This document shows positions 1 through 5,811 of a stretch of DNA of 13,201 nucleotides, piece by piece (the stretch's first letter is position 1; every line of letters begins with the position of its first letter). Made by a program: the position numbers and the translations under genes. Origin of the DNA: an uncultured Clostridia bacterium (GTDB taxonomy: Bacteria; Bacillota; Clostridia; Oscillospirales; Ruminococcaceae); NCBI GenBank assembly GCA_947632425.1, contig CANRPG010000035.1, positions 1-13,201 on the forward strand, in the 5' to 3' direction. The notes below the pieces were generated by a model, which was not told where the DNA came from, searched no databases, and saw only the letters and a program-made list of their open reading frames with translations.

Positions 1-369
1 AACGACGGCTTTGCAAAGTTTTTTATCGGTCAGAGCTATTTAGCGCCCATTTCAAAAGAGCAGGTCGGCATTTTCAACGTAACTTTCGAGCCCAAATGCC
101 GCAACAACTGGCATATTCACCACGCCGATAAAGGCGGCGGACAGATACTTATCTGCATTGGCGGCAGAGGCTATTATCAGGAATGGGGCAGGGAAGCGGT
201 CGAAATGAACGTCGGCGACTGCATAAACATTCCTGCCGGCGTAAAGCACTGGCACGGCGCCGCGCCCGACAGCTGGTTCTCTCACCTCGCAATTGAAGTG
301 CCGGGCGAGAATACCTCAAACGAGTGGCTGGAACCCGTTGACGACAGTCAGTACGGTAGTTTGAAGTAA
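1..369 (+). CDS. Cupin-domain protein, C-terminal part (5' end outside window)
   Basis: An open frame runs from the first base to TAA at 367-369, giving 122 residues with no start in the window. It has a cupin beta-barrel with both conserved motifs. Motif 1 is around HIHH, with metal-ligand candidates H38 and H40 (numbering from the window edge) and Q48 where many cupins have Glu. Motif 2 is GDCINIPAG followed by H83. The text from FIGQSYL to the WFSHLAIEVPGE segment resembles the stand-alone cupins, or cupin halves, annotated with carboxymuconolactone-decarboxylase-like proteins in gut anaerobes; this is from memory of the family, not a search. Substrate is unknown. The protein is probably cytoplasmic and metal-binding. 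The gene is convergent with the AraC regulator gene and is closed by a hairpin terminator 24 bases after its stop. Confidence 0.85.
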   Translation, partial: NDGFAKFFIGQSYLAPISKEQVGIFNVTFEPKCRNNWHIHHADKGGGQILICIGGRGYYQEWGREAVEMNVGDCINIPAGVKHWHGAAPDSWFSHLAIEVPGENTSNEWLEPVDDSQYGSLK

Positions 370-392
370 TATATCGGTATACATAAATATAT

Positions 393-421
393 AAGCCGGG
401 CAAATAACTGTCCGGCTTTTT
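393..421. terminator. Rho-independent terminator between convergent cupin and araC-type genes
   Basis: A hairpin has arms AAGCCGGGC (393-401) and GTCCGGCTT (410-418). They pair over 9 bp with one G-T wobble around an 8-base loop, and a T run extends to 421. On the plus strand it terminates the cupin gene. On the minus strand the same hairpin is followed by a T/A-rich run just after the AraC stop at 426, so it can act in both directions. Confidence 0.85.
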
Positions 422-425
422 GTAC

Positions 426-1256
426 TCATTTTTTGTCTGATAACTGTTCTTTGTATGCCGTGGGTGATATGCCGCCATGTTTTCTGAATACCGTGCTGAA
501 ATACCCCGGGTCGTGAAATCCGCAGCGAGCGGCAGTTTCGGCAACGGTGCAGTCCTCACGCAGCAGCCGCGCAGCCTCTTCAAGACGTCTGTTTGTCAGA
601 AAATCATTCGGGCGCATATTGAGCGTGCTTTTGAAAAGGCGGCAAAAATGCTGCGGCGTAACGCCGATAAGCTGAGCCAGATAGCTCATCGGAATGTCCT
701 GCGAAAAGTTATCGCTCATGTATTTCAGAGCAGGAAAAAGCGCAGAAAGATTGCGGCTTTTCGCCTTGTCTTCGTCAGTCGTTACTAGCCTGCGCAGCGC
801 AAGAACATATTCATAAAGCAGTCCCGAGCAGGTGTAGCCGCTGTAAACAATGTCTGTCCTTTGTGATTCAAACATTCTTTCAAACAGCTTTTCGGCTTCC
901 GCAGTATTGCAGTCAGAGATCACCATAGGCTGAGCAAAGCCAAGCATTTCAAGTGTTTCGTCACAGCTGCCGCCGTCAAAGCATACCCAGCGCACCTCCC
1001 AGATCTTATCTTTCGGGTAGTATTCATGCGCCACATTTTTTGGCAGAAAGACAAAGCTCTTCGGGGCTATATCAAAACTTTTTCCGCCGCAGATAAGCAC
1101 GCCCTCACCCTCGGCACAAAAAAGTATCTGATGCCACATATAGCCGCCTGGGCGGTACACTCGCTTTTGAAAACTGCTGCCGCCTATACCCGTCAGATGA
1201 AACGGCAGCTTTGCCAGCGGCGGGTCATATGGATAAATGCTCGTTTCAAGTTTCAC
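426..1256 (-). CDS. AraC/XylS-family transcriptional regulator
   Basis: The protein is about 276 residues, the usual AraC length. Residues 1 to about 160 form a cupin-like effector-binding half, with GGYMWHQILFC near 38-47, the turn GEGVLICGG, and the FVFLPKNVAHEYYP segment near 68-80. Residues about 170-276 form the double helix-turn-helix, with helix-turn-helix 1 around MSYLAQLIGVTPQHFCRLF and helix-turn-helix 2 around VAETAARCGFHDPGYFSTVF, then the typical SPTAYK ending. I chose GTG at 1254-1256. The ribosome binding site GAGGTGA (1263-1269) lies 6 bases from it, but overlaps the alternative GTG at 1263-1265, which would leave that start no spacing. The gene is divergent from the GH26-esterase operon and shares a 222-bp control region with it, so it probably regulates that operon in response to a sugar. 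The effector is not shown by the sequence. Confidence 0.9.
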   Translation of the reverse strand: MKLETSIYPYDPPLAKLPFHLTGIGGSSFQKRVYRPGGYMWHQILFCAEGEGVLICGGKSFDIAPKSFVFLPKNVAHEYYPKDKIWEVRWVCFDGGSCDETLEMLGFAQPMVISDCNTAEAEKLFERMFESQRTDIVYSGYTCSGLLYEYVLALRRLVTTDEDKAKSRNLSALFPALKYMSDNFSQDIPMSYLAQLIGVTPQHFCRLFKSTLNMRPNDFLTNRRLEEAARLLREDCTVAETAARCGFHDPGYFSTVFRKHGGISPTAYKEQLSDKK

Positions 1257-1274
1257 ATTTTTCACCTCGTTTTT

Positions 1275-1303
1275 AATATAACAGAAAGTCTCCCAAAAGT
1301 CAA
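1275..1303 (-). promoter_or_regulatory. Sigma-70-type promoter of the AraC-family gene
   Basis: On the minus strand, TTGACT (-35, 1298-1303) and TATATT (-10, 1275-1280) are separated by exactly 17 bases. Transcription should begin near 1268, which is inside or at the edge of the GAGGTGA ribosome binding site. This predicts an untranslated leader of only about a dozen bases. Confidence 0.75.
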
Positions 1304-1404
1304 GTGCATCTGTAAAATTATCTTTATGTATATTAAATAGTACCGAATTTACACTTATTTATAAAGACATATTTAAAATTTGAACATTATAAGTCTTCAC
1401 GTTC

Positions 1405-1423
1405 TTCAATATTTAATATTGAA
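1405..1423. promoter_or_regulatory. Perfect 19-bp palindrome over the GH26 promoter -35 box (candidate operator)
   Basis: TTCAATATT, a single T, then AATATTGAA: 9-bp arms match perfectly around one central base. Its right arm overlaps five of the six -35 bases (1419-1424) of the glycanase operon promoter. This is a classic placement for a repressor, or for an activator contacting RNA polymerase. The sequence is AT-rich, and AraC proteins usually prefer direct repeats, so the binding protein is unassigned. Confidence 0.55.
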
Positions 1424-1447
1424 ATAATTAACATCGTATGCTACAAT
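1419..1447 (+). promoter_or_regulatory. Promoter of the GH26-esterase operon
   Basis: TTGAAA (-35, 1419-1424), a 17-base spacer, and TACAAT (-10, 1442-1447) preceded by TGC, which forms an extended -10. The predicted start near 1454 gives a leader of about 25 bases before the ATG at 1479. The rest of the intergenic stretch is AT-rich and I see no other gene or RNA structure in it. Confidence 0.75.
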
Positions 1448-1478
1448 TAAAGTATAAATTAAAAGCAAGGTGATATTT

Positions 1479-2504
1479 ATGAAACATAGAATTTTAGCAG
1501 CAGCGGCAGCTTTGGTTATTGCTTCGTTTGTACTTTCCTCGTGTGGGAACAGTTCAGAAAGTGACAGCAGCGAAAATGCGACTACTTCGCAGACTGTTCA
1601 GACCGAGACATCGCAGACCGAGAGCGCCGAAAACACCGCTCCCACCGCCGCCGATAGGAAAGATGCCCTCTATAGTTACATCTGCGAAAACTTCGGCAAA
1701 ACCATGCTAAGCTGTCAGCAGGAGTCAACATGGATGGGTTCGCCCGACTACGAAATGAATTACATCGAGCAAACTACCGGCAAGCTCCCTGCCATGCGCG
1801 GTCTTGATTTTATGAACAACGATTTTGACGGCGTTGTTCAGCGCGCTAAGGAGTGGGATGCGAAGGGCGGTATTGTGACTATCTGCTGGCACACGGGCGT
1901 AAAGAGCAGCGGCTATCAGGAAAGCCTTGACGACAACCCCGATTTCAGCAAGCTCCTGACCGAGGGCACCGACGAGTATAACACCCTTATGGAAAGCTGG
2001 GATAAGGCTGCAAAAGCCTTGCAACAGCTGCGTGATGAGGGCATACCCGTGCTATGGCGGCCGTTCCACGAATTTGACGGCGCGTGGTTCTGGTGGGGCA
2101 AAGGCGGCAGCAAGAATTTTATAAAACTGTGGCAGCTAATGCACGATAAATTCACCAATGAATACGGGCTCGATAACTTCATCTGGGTGCTTGGTTACTC
2201 GGGAGAGGTCAAGAATGGCTGGTATCCCGGAGATGAATATGTTGACATCATCGGCTCTGATACATACGACAACAGTACCAACGTAAAGGCGTGGAAAAAG
2301 CTTGAAAAAGTCGCAGATAAGCCTATGGCGTTCCACGAGTGCGGCAATGTTCCGTCGGTAAGTGATTTTGAAAAAGACGGCGATATTTGGTCTTGGTTTA
2401 TGATATGGCACACAAACTTTATAACCGACAACAACAAGGATAACCTCAAAGCAGTTTACAACAGCGATAAGGTCATCACCCTTGACGAACTGCCAAAGTT
2501 TTAA
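1479..2504 (+). CDS. GH26-family glycoside hydrolase lipoprotein (probable beta-mannanase)
   Basis: A 341-residue lipoprotein. Its signal peptide ends in LSSC with lipidated C22. A Ser/Thr/Gln/Glu-rich linker of about 38 residues leads to one catalytic domain (about 60-341). GH26 hallmarks are WRPFHEFDGAWFWW, with H197 and the acid/base E198, and the late AFHECG motif with nucleophile candidate E287. The CWH at 136-138 also fits the active-site wall. GH26 enzymes are retaining TIM-barrel hydrolases, mostly endo-beta-1,4-mannanases; a few act on mixed-linkage glucan or beta-1,3-xylan, so mannan is likely but not proven. No binding module is attached. I chose ATG 1479 because AAGGTG (1467-1472) is 6 bases upstream; GTG 1470 lies inside that site. 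The gene is first in an operon, 11 bases before the esterase gene, and divergent from the AraC regulator gene. The enzyme should act on the outer face of the membrane. Confidence 0.9.
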   Translation: MKHRILAAAAALVIASFVLSSCGNSSESDSSENATTSQTVQTETSQTESAENTAPTAADRKDALYSYICENFGKTMLSCQQESTWMGSPDYEMNYIEQTTGKLPAMRGLDFMNNDFDGVVQRAKEWDAKGGIVTICWHTGVKSSGYQESLDDNPDFSKLLTEGTDEYNTLMESWDKAAKALQQLRDEGIPVLWRPFHEFDGAWFWWGKGGSKNFIKLWQLMHDKFTNEYGLDNFIWVLGYSGEVKNGWYPGDEYVDIIGSDTYDNSTNVKAWKKLEKVADKPMAFHECGNVPSVSDFEKDGDIWSWFMIWHTNFITDNNKDNLKAVYNSDKVITLDELPKF

Positions 2505-2515
2505 CGGAGGTATGT

Positions 2516-3505
2516 ATGAAAATATTAAAATGCATATGTCTTTCAGCTGCCGTAATGTTTGCTCTTTCTTCCTGCTCAAATACTGCGCAGTCGTCTGATG
2601 TTTCAAGTGTTTTGCAGACCTCAACCACAACACAGCAGACGGAATCATCACAGCAGACAGAAACAACTCAGCCGGAGGTGAGTGGTATGGAAAAGTTTGA
2701 AGATATTATAGTAGAAATGCCTCCCGAGGGTTATGACGAAGCGCGCGAGGGTGTGACGTACCCCGAGTTTCATAAGTTTACATACTTTTCGCAGACAGCA
2801 GGGCGCGATACCAACGTGAATATTCTGCTTCCTGCGGATTATTCCGAGGACAAAGAATACCCCGTTTTGTATATTCTGCACGGCTTTTGGGATAATGAAG
2901 ACTGGATGGCGCGCAGTACCGTTGCGCTCAGCCAAATAATAACAAATTTGCAGCAAGACGCCGAGGCGGAGGAAATGATAGTCGTGCTGCCGTACATCTT
3001 TTGCAGTAAAGATATGCAGTACTGCACGGGAATGGATCTTGCCAACAGCCTTGCCTATGATAACTTTATAAATGACCTTACTACCGATCTTATGCCGCTT
3101 ATAGAAGAAAAGTTTTCAGTCGCCAAGGGCAGGGAAAACACCGCAATTACGGGCTTTTCAATGGGCGGACGCGAATCGCTTTTCATAGGTATTGAGCACC
3201 CCGAGCTTTTTGGCTATATAGGAGCAGTGTGCCCCGCTCCCGGTCTTGTGCCTGTCAGCGGCTCGGCTATGCACCCCGGTCAGATACAGCCCGAGGATAT
3301 GAAATTTCCCGATGAAAAACCGCTTGCACTGCTGATAAGCTCTTCCAAGTCAGACGGCACGGTGGGTAGTTTTCCGGACAGTTACAGAGAAATATTTACC
3401 CAAAACGGCGAGGAGTTTCTTTCGCACGTTATGCAAAGCACAGGCCACGACCACACAAGCGTAAAACCGCATCTGTACAATTTTTTACGCATTATATTCA
3501 AATAA
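2516..3505 (+). CDS. CE1/esterase-D-like alpha/beta-hydrolase lipoprotein
   Basis: A 329-residue lipoprotein with signal peptide ending LSSC (lipidated C20). A low-complexity Ser/Thr/Gln linker runs to about residue 55, then an alpha/beta-hydrolase domain follows. The oxyanion region is YILHGFWDNEDW (119-130). The nucleophile elbow is GFSMGG with S215. D280 in KSDG and H311 in TGHDH are the likely Asp and His of the triad. This arrangement matches the feruloyl/acetyl esterase family CE1 and related putative esterases. The ribosome binding site CGGAGG (2505-2510) directly follows the GH26 stop, and the ATG comes 5 bases later, so the two are co-transcribed. I infer that it removes acetyl or feruloyl decorations that would block the neighbouring glycanase. 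The exact acyl group cannot be read from sequence, and a phenolic esterase role is the main alternative. Confidence 0.85.
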   Translation: MKILKCICLSAAVMFALSSCSNTAQSSDVSSVLQTSTTTQQTESSQQTETTQPEVSGMEKFEDIIVEMPPEGYDEAREGVTYPEFHKFTYFSQTAGRDTNVNILLPADYSEDKEYPVLYILHGFWDNEDWMARSTVALSQIITNLQQDAEAEEMIVVLPYIFCSKDMQYCTGMDLANSLAYDNFINDLTTDLMPLIEEKFSVAKGRENTAITGFSMGGRESLFIGIEHPELFGYIGAVCPAPGLVPVSGSAMHPGQIQPEDMKFPDEKPLALLISSSKSDGTVGSFPDSYREIFTQNGEEFLSHVMQSTGHDHTSVKPHLYNFLRIIFK

Positions 3506-3506
3506 T

Positions 3507-3541
3507 AAAAAACGTGGGAGTTTATGCTCTCACGTTTTTTT
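3507..3541. terminator. Bidirectional terminator between esterase and MBL-fold genes
   Basis: ACGTGGGAG (3512-3520) pairs with CTCTCACGT (3527-3535) over 9 bp with one G-T wobble around the loop TTTATG. An A run precedes it and a T run follows it (through 3541). It therefore works for the plus-strand operon and for the minus-strand gene that ends at 3543. Confidence 0.9.
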
Positions 3542-3542
3542 G

Positions 3543-4664
3543 TTATTCGCAGTTTTCCCACCAACGATCGTGGTAATTCTCTTGTTCGCTTAGTAGCATC
3601 GTTTCACTTATTTTCGGCGTAACTATCTCAATGCCATTTGCCTCACACGCCGCAGTCAAACGCTGAGGTGGGTCGTCCCAACCGTGGTCAGATAGCACAA
3701 ATGCACCCCAGTGTATCGGCATAACAACTTCCGCGCCCAGCGTTTCAGCCGCCAGTTCGCTCTCCTCGGGCAGCATATGCCAGTAGTGCCAGTTGATATT
3801 GTACTGTCCGCAGTCGGGCAAAAACAGATCAAAATCGCCAAACCGCTTGTGTATCTCCTCAAAATGTCCGCCGTAGCCCGTGTCGCCGCTGTCATAAATT
3901 TGGTGATACTCGTCTTTCAGCACCCACGAGCAGAAAAGCGTTGTCTGCTGATTGTCAAGCGCCCTGCCCGACTTGTGATTTGAGGGCGTGCAGAAAACCT
4001 GCAAACCGCCAAGGTCAAAGCTTTCCCACCACGCAAGCTCTGTCACCTTGTCGTCATCGTCTATCCAGCGTTTTATGTGCTTTTCAATGCCCAGCGGCAC
4101 TATGTAATGCGAGGCCTTGCTTTCCAGTTGCTTTATCGTAGCCATGTCAAGGTGGTCGTAATGGTCGTGAGTTATCAGCACCGCATCTATCTGCGGCAGA
4201 TCGTCTATGCTTATCGGCGGCTGTGTGTACCGCTTCGGCCCTACCCACTGCACAGGCGATGACCTCTCACTGAAAACAGGGTCAACCAGTATGTTTTTGC
4301 CGCCCATTTGTATCAGCAAAGATGAATGTCCCAGCCACGTTACTGCAACATCTTCTGTCTGCGCTTTTGTAAGATCGGGCACTTCTGTCGGCAGTGCTTC
4401 TTTCGGTACGGTCTCTTTCTTAGATACCCTGTTGTCAGCCGATACGCCGTCTATCACCCACTGCGAGGGGTAAATAAAATGCTCCCCGTCATAGTATCCC
4501 TCTGCGCGTTGTGAGTAGTTTTCGCGGTCAGCTTTTGTAGGTCTGCCGCCGAAAGAGGGGAACGCCCTCATAAAAATAAGCGCAAATATTATCAGCAAAA
4601 TTATGAATATCAGTATGCACAGCAGCACAGTAATTACCTTGTGCTGTTTTAAAAATAACATCAT
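3543..4664 (-). CDS. Membrane-anchored MBL-fold metallohydrolase, NAPE-PLD-like
   Basis: A 373-residue protein. One strongly hydrophobic helix (about 10-32) is followed by a metallo-beta-lactamase domain. The metal motif is THDHYDHLD (H166, H168, D170, H171). Further ligand candidates are H230 in SNHKSG, D261 in DSGDTG, and H318 in MPIHWG. The stretches WLGHSSLLI, DPVFSERSSP and VGPKRY are typical of the branch containing N-acyl-phosphatidylethanolamine phospholipase D and RomA-like bacterial proteins, rather than antibiotic beta-lactamases. A phosphodiester or lipid substrate at the membrane is plausible but unproven. Lys residues before the helix favour a cytoplasmic N-terminus, which would put the enzyme domain outside. 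ATG 4664 has AGAGG 8 bases upstream; a second ATG follows at once. The gene is separated from the upstream TetR gene by a terminator and has its own promoter. Confidence 0.85.
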   Translation of the reverse strand: MMLFLKQHKVITVLLCILIFIILLIIFALIFMRAFPSFGGRPTKADRENYSQRAEGYYDGEHFIYPSQWVIDGVSADNRVSKKETVPKEALPTEVPDLTKAQTEDVAVTWLGHSSLLIQMGGKNILVDPVFSERSSPVQWVGPKRYTQPPISIDDLPQIDAVLITHDHYDHLDMATIKQLESKASHYIVPLGIEKHIKRWIDDDDKVTELAWWESFDLGGLQVFCTPSNHKSGRALDNQQTTLFCSWVLKDEYHQIYDSGDTGYGGHFEEIHKRFGDFDLFLPDCGQYNINWHYWHMLPEESELAAETLGAEVVMPIHWGAFVLSDHGWDDPPQRLTAACEANGIEIVTPKISETMLLSEQENYHDRWWENCE

Positions 4665-4696
4665 TCTAAACGCCTCTGTAAATGTACTGTAATTTA

Positions 4697-4725
4697 ATTA
4701 TACACAATTATTTTCTGATTGTCAA
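4697..4725 (-). promoter_or_regulatory. Perfect consensus sigma-70 promoter of the MBL-fold gene
   Basis: On the minus strand, TTGACA (4720-4725), 17 bases, then TATAAT (4697-4702): both boxes are perfect and the spacing is optimal. This implies strong, possibly constitutive expression unless a repressor acts on it. Downstream in the leader is a short direct repeat, TTACAG twice, 11 bp apart, which could be a regulatory site but is weak evidence. Confidence 0.9.
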
Positions 4726-4730
4726 TATAG

Positions 4731-4762
4731 AAAAGCCTCCCTGCAATAGGCAAGGAGGTTTT
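4731..4762 (-). terminator. Terminator after the TetR-family gene
   Basis: On the minus strand, CCTCCTTGC (4750-4758) pairs with GCAGGGAGG (4736-4744) over 9 bp with one G-T wobble around a 5-base loop, followed by CTTTTC. An A run on the other side gives it partial two-way character. It separates the TetR operon from the MBL-fold gene, whose promoter starts immediately beyond it. Confidence 0.85.
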
Positions 4763-4764
4763 CT

Positions 4765-5361
4765 TTACTTCAAAAATGTTTCATCAGGCATAATGCAGCC
4801 CATACAAATGCGCGTTATCTCGTCAACAGATGTCTCGCAGCCGCCTTGTATCCATTCTTGCACAACGGCAATAAGTCCGCCAAGATAAAAGTGTATGACA
4901 TATGGCTTTACGCTTTTGTCAATGCTGAATTTGTCCATAGCAGGCGAGAACACCTCGTCAAAAAGCCTCATAAAAGTGCTGCTTGTGTTGAACGTAACCG
5001 GGTTTAGCAAGATGACCTTGAAAAGCCGCTTGTTTTCGCGCACAAATTCTAAAAACGGTTTCAGATACTGCGGTGAAATAAATATAAGATCCTCCGTGTT
5101 TTCAGATGCCAGCCGCTTTTTTATGTCGGTGAGCTCCGCAGTGTATTTGTCAAAGCATTTTTTGTTGGTGTACTCGGTGCATTCATTCAGAAGGTCAGCG
5201 ATCGTCTCATAGTGCAGATAAAACGTTGAGCGGTTCACACCTGCCTTTTCGCATATCTCCTTCACCGTAATGTATTGAAGCTCCTTCTTTTCAAGACATT
5301 CAATAAGCGCTTCGTCCATTTTTGCGGCAGTGATGAAATATTTGCTGCTTGTCTTGTTCAA
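4765..5361 (-). CDS. TetR/AcrR-family transcriptional regulator
   Basis: A 198-residue protein of normal TetR length. The N-terminal DNA-binding helix-turn-helix is at about residues 31-51: ITVKEICEKAGVNRSTFYLHY, including the hallmark STFYLHY recognition-helix end. The C-terminal ligand and dimer domain carries FYLGGLIAVVQEWIQGG (158-174), a pattern common in the DhaS-like TetR group of Firmicutes. The start is TTG at 5359-5361, with AAAGGTG 9 bases upstream; no ATG in frame fits better. The gene is 21 bases after the broken small membrane-protein gene, so it is probably transcribed from the promoter at 5751-5779. The inverted repeat there is its best candidate operator, implying autoregulation. 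The ligand is unknown. Further targets could include the adjacent MBL gene, but its promoter lacks a full copy of the inverted repeat. Confidence 0.9.
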   Translation of the reverse strand: MNKTSSKYFITAAKMDEALIECLEKKELQYITVKEICEKAGVNRSTFYLHYETIADLLNECTEYTNKKCFDKYTAELTDIKKRLASENTEDLIFISPQYLKPFLEFVRENKRLFKVILLNPVTFNTSSTFMRLFDEVFSPAMDKFSIDKSVKPYVIHFYLGGLIAVVQEWIQGGCETSVDEITRICMGCIMPDETFLK

Positions 5362-5382
5362 CGTCCGTCACACCTTTGTGGG

Positions 5383-5725
5383 TTATTCTTCTCCTGCTAT
5401 CTCGCTTGCAAGACGTATTATGTCACCTGCGTATTTGTCTTTGCCCGACTGCAAAATGCGCTTGTAGAGCGGATAATTTACCGAAGCGCCCACAAAGCCC
5501 ACAATGCCTACCGCTATCCCAAGCGCCATAAATACAGCCGTGCCCGAGCCTAAAACGCCCATGCAAAGGCACATTCCCACGCCTGCTACCAGCGCGCAAA
5601 TTATACCGAATGTGTACGCAAATATCTGCCGCCCTGTCAAGTTTTTTCAGCTGTACTACCTTCGTAGTGCTTTTCTTTGAATATTCGTTCACAATAGCTT
5701 CTGCATAAATTTTATCAGTGTTCAT
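5383..5725 (-). pseudogene. Small two-helix membrane protein gene, apparently frameshifted
   Basis: Two overlapping frames together look like one protein of about 105-115 residues. The first starts at ATG 5725 with a strong ribosome binding site (AAAGGAGGT, 7 bases away). It reads MNTDKIYAEAIVNEY through VVQLKKLDR near 5630, then becomes an arginine-rich nonsense tail. The next frame takes over at about 5625-5640 with IFAYTFGII, two hydrophobic helices rich in Gly/Ala/Val, SVNYPLYKRIL, and a charged end at 5383. I recall small Firmicutes proteins, loosely annotated as dihydropteridine reductase, that combine both halves in one frame with a few more residues after LKKLD. A loss of roughly 14 bases would explain both the missing residues and the shift. 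The second half has only a TTG start and no ribosome binding site. A sequencing error is the main alternative. It is the first gene before TetR. Confidence 0.65.
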
Positions 5726-5750
5726 GTCTGATACCTCCTTTTGTGATTAC

Positions 5751-5779
5751 ATTGTACCACATTCAGAAAGTATTCTGAA
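5751..5779 (-). promoter_or_regulatory. Promoter of the small membrane protein-TetR operon
   Basis: The -10 box TACAAT (5751-5756, minus strand) is clear and lies about 26 bases before the ATG at 5725. At 17 bases spacing, the -35 is a weak TTCAGA (5774-5779) contained in the inverted repeat. A weak -35 buried in an operator suits a regulated promoter. Confidence 0.65.
5762..5779. promoter_or_regulatory. Perfect inverted repeat, candidate TetR operator
   Basis: On the plus strand, TTCAGAA, AGTA, TTCTGAA: two 7-bp arms match perfectly around a 4-bp centre, 18 bp in total. It covers the putative -35 box and spacer of the operon that encodes the TetR regulator. This size and position are typical of TetR-family operators that act by blocking RNA polymerase. 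Confidence 0.65.
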
Positions 5780-5811
5780 CAACACGAACACTGATTTTTG
5801 TTGAGTAAATA

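Noticed and set aside
477..788. A 103-codon plus-strand frame opposite the AraC-family gene
   Set aside because: The minus-strand frame has clear AraC domains and a matched promoter and ribosome binding site. The plus-strand frame has none of these.
1470..1478. Upstream GTG start for the GH26 gene adding three residues
   Set aside because: The GTG is part of the ribosome binding site AAGGTG. ATG 1479 has correct spacing and starts a normal signal peptide (MKHRIL).
2136..2666. A 176-codon minus-strand frame across the GH26/esterase junction
   Set aside because: It overlaps two well-supported genes, has no family features, and is one of several antisense frames in this region.
4703..4719. A TCAGAA half-site in the MBL promoter spacer as a second TetR operator
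   Set aside because: Only one arm is present and a six-base match is expected often by chance. The full inverted repeat is not found there.
5640..5660. Programmed frameshift on the six-A run (minus strand) joining the two halves of the small membrane protein
   Set aside because: The A run is not in the X-XXY-YYZ register, the required shift is +1 rather than -1, and no stimulatory structure is evident. A deletion or sequence error is simpler.
5780..5811. Hairpin CTGAT...ATCAG after the histidine kinase gene as a terminator
   Set aside because: The stem is short, has an A-A mismatch, and is followed by TGTTCGTG rather than a T run, so it is not supported as a terminator.
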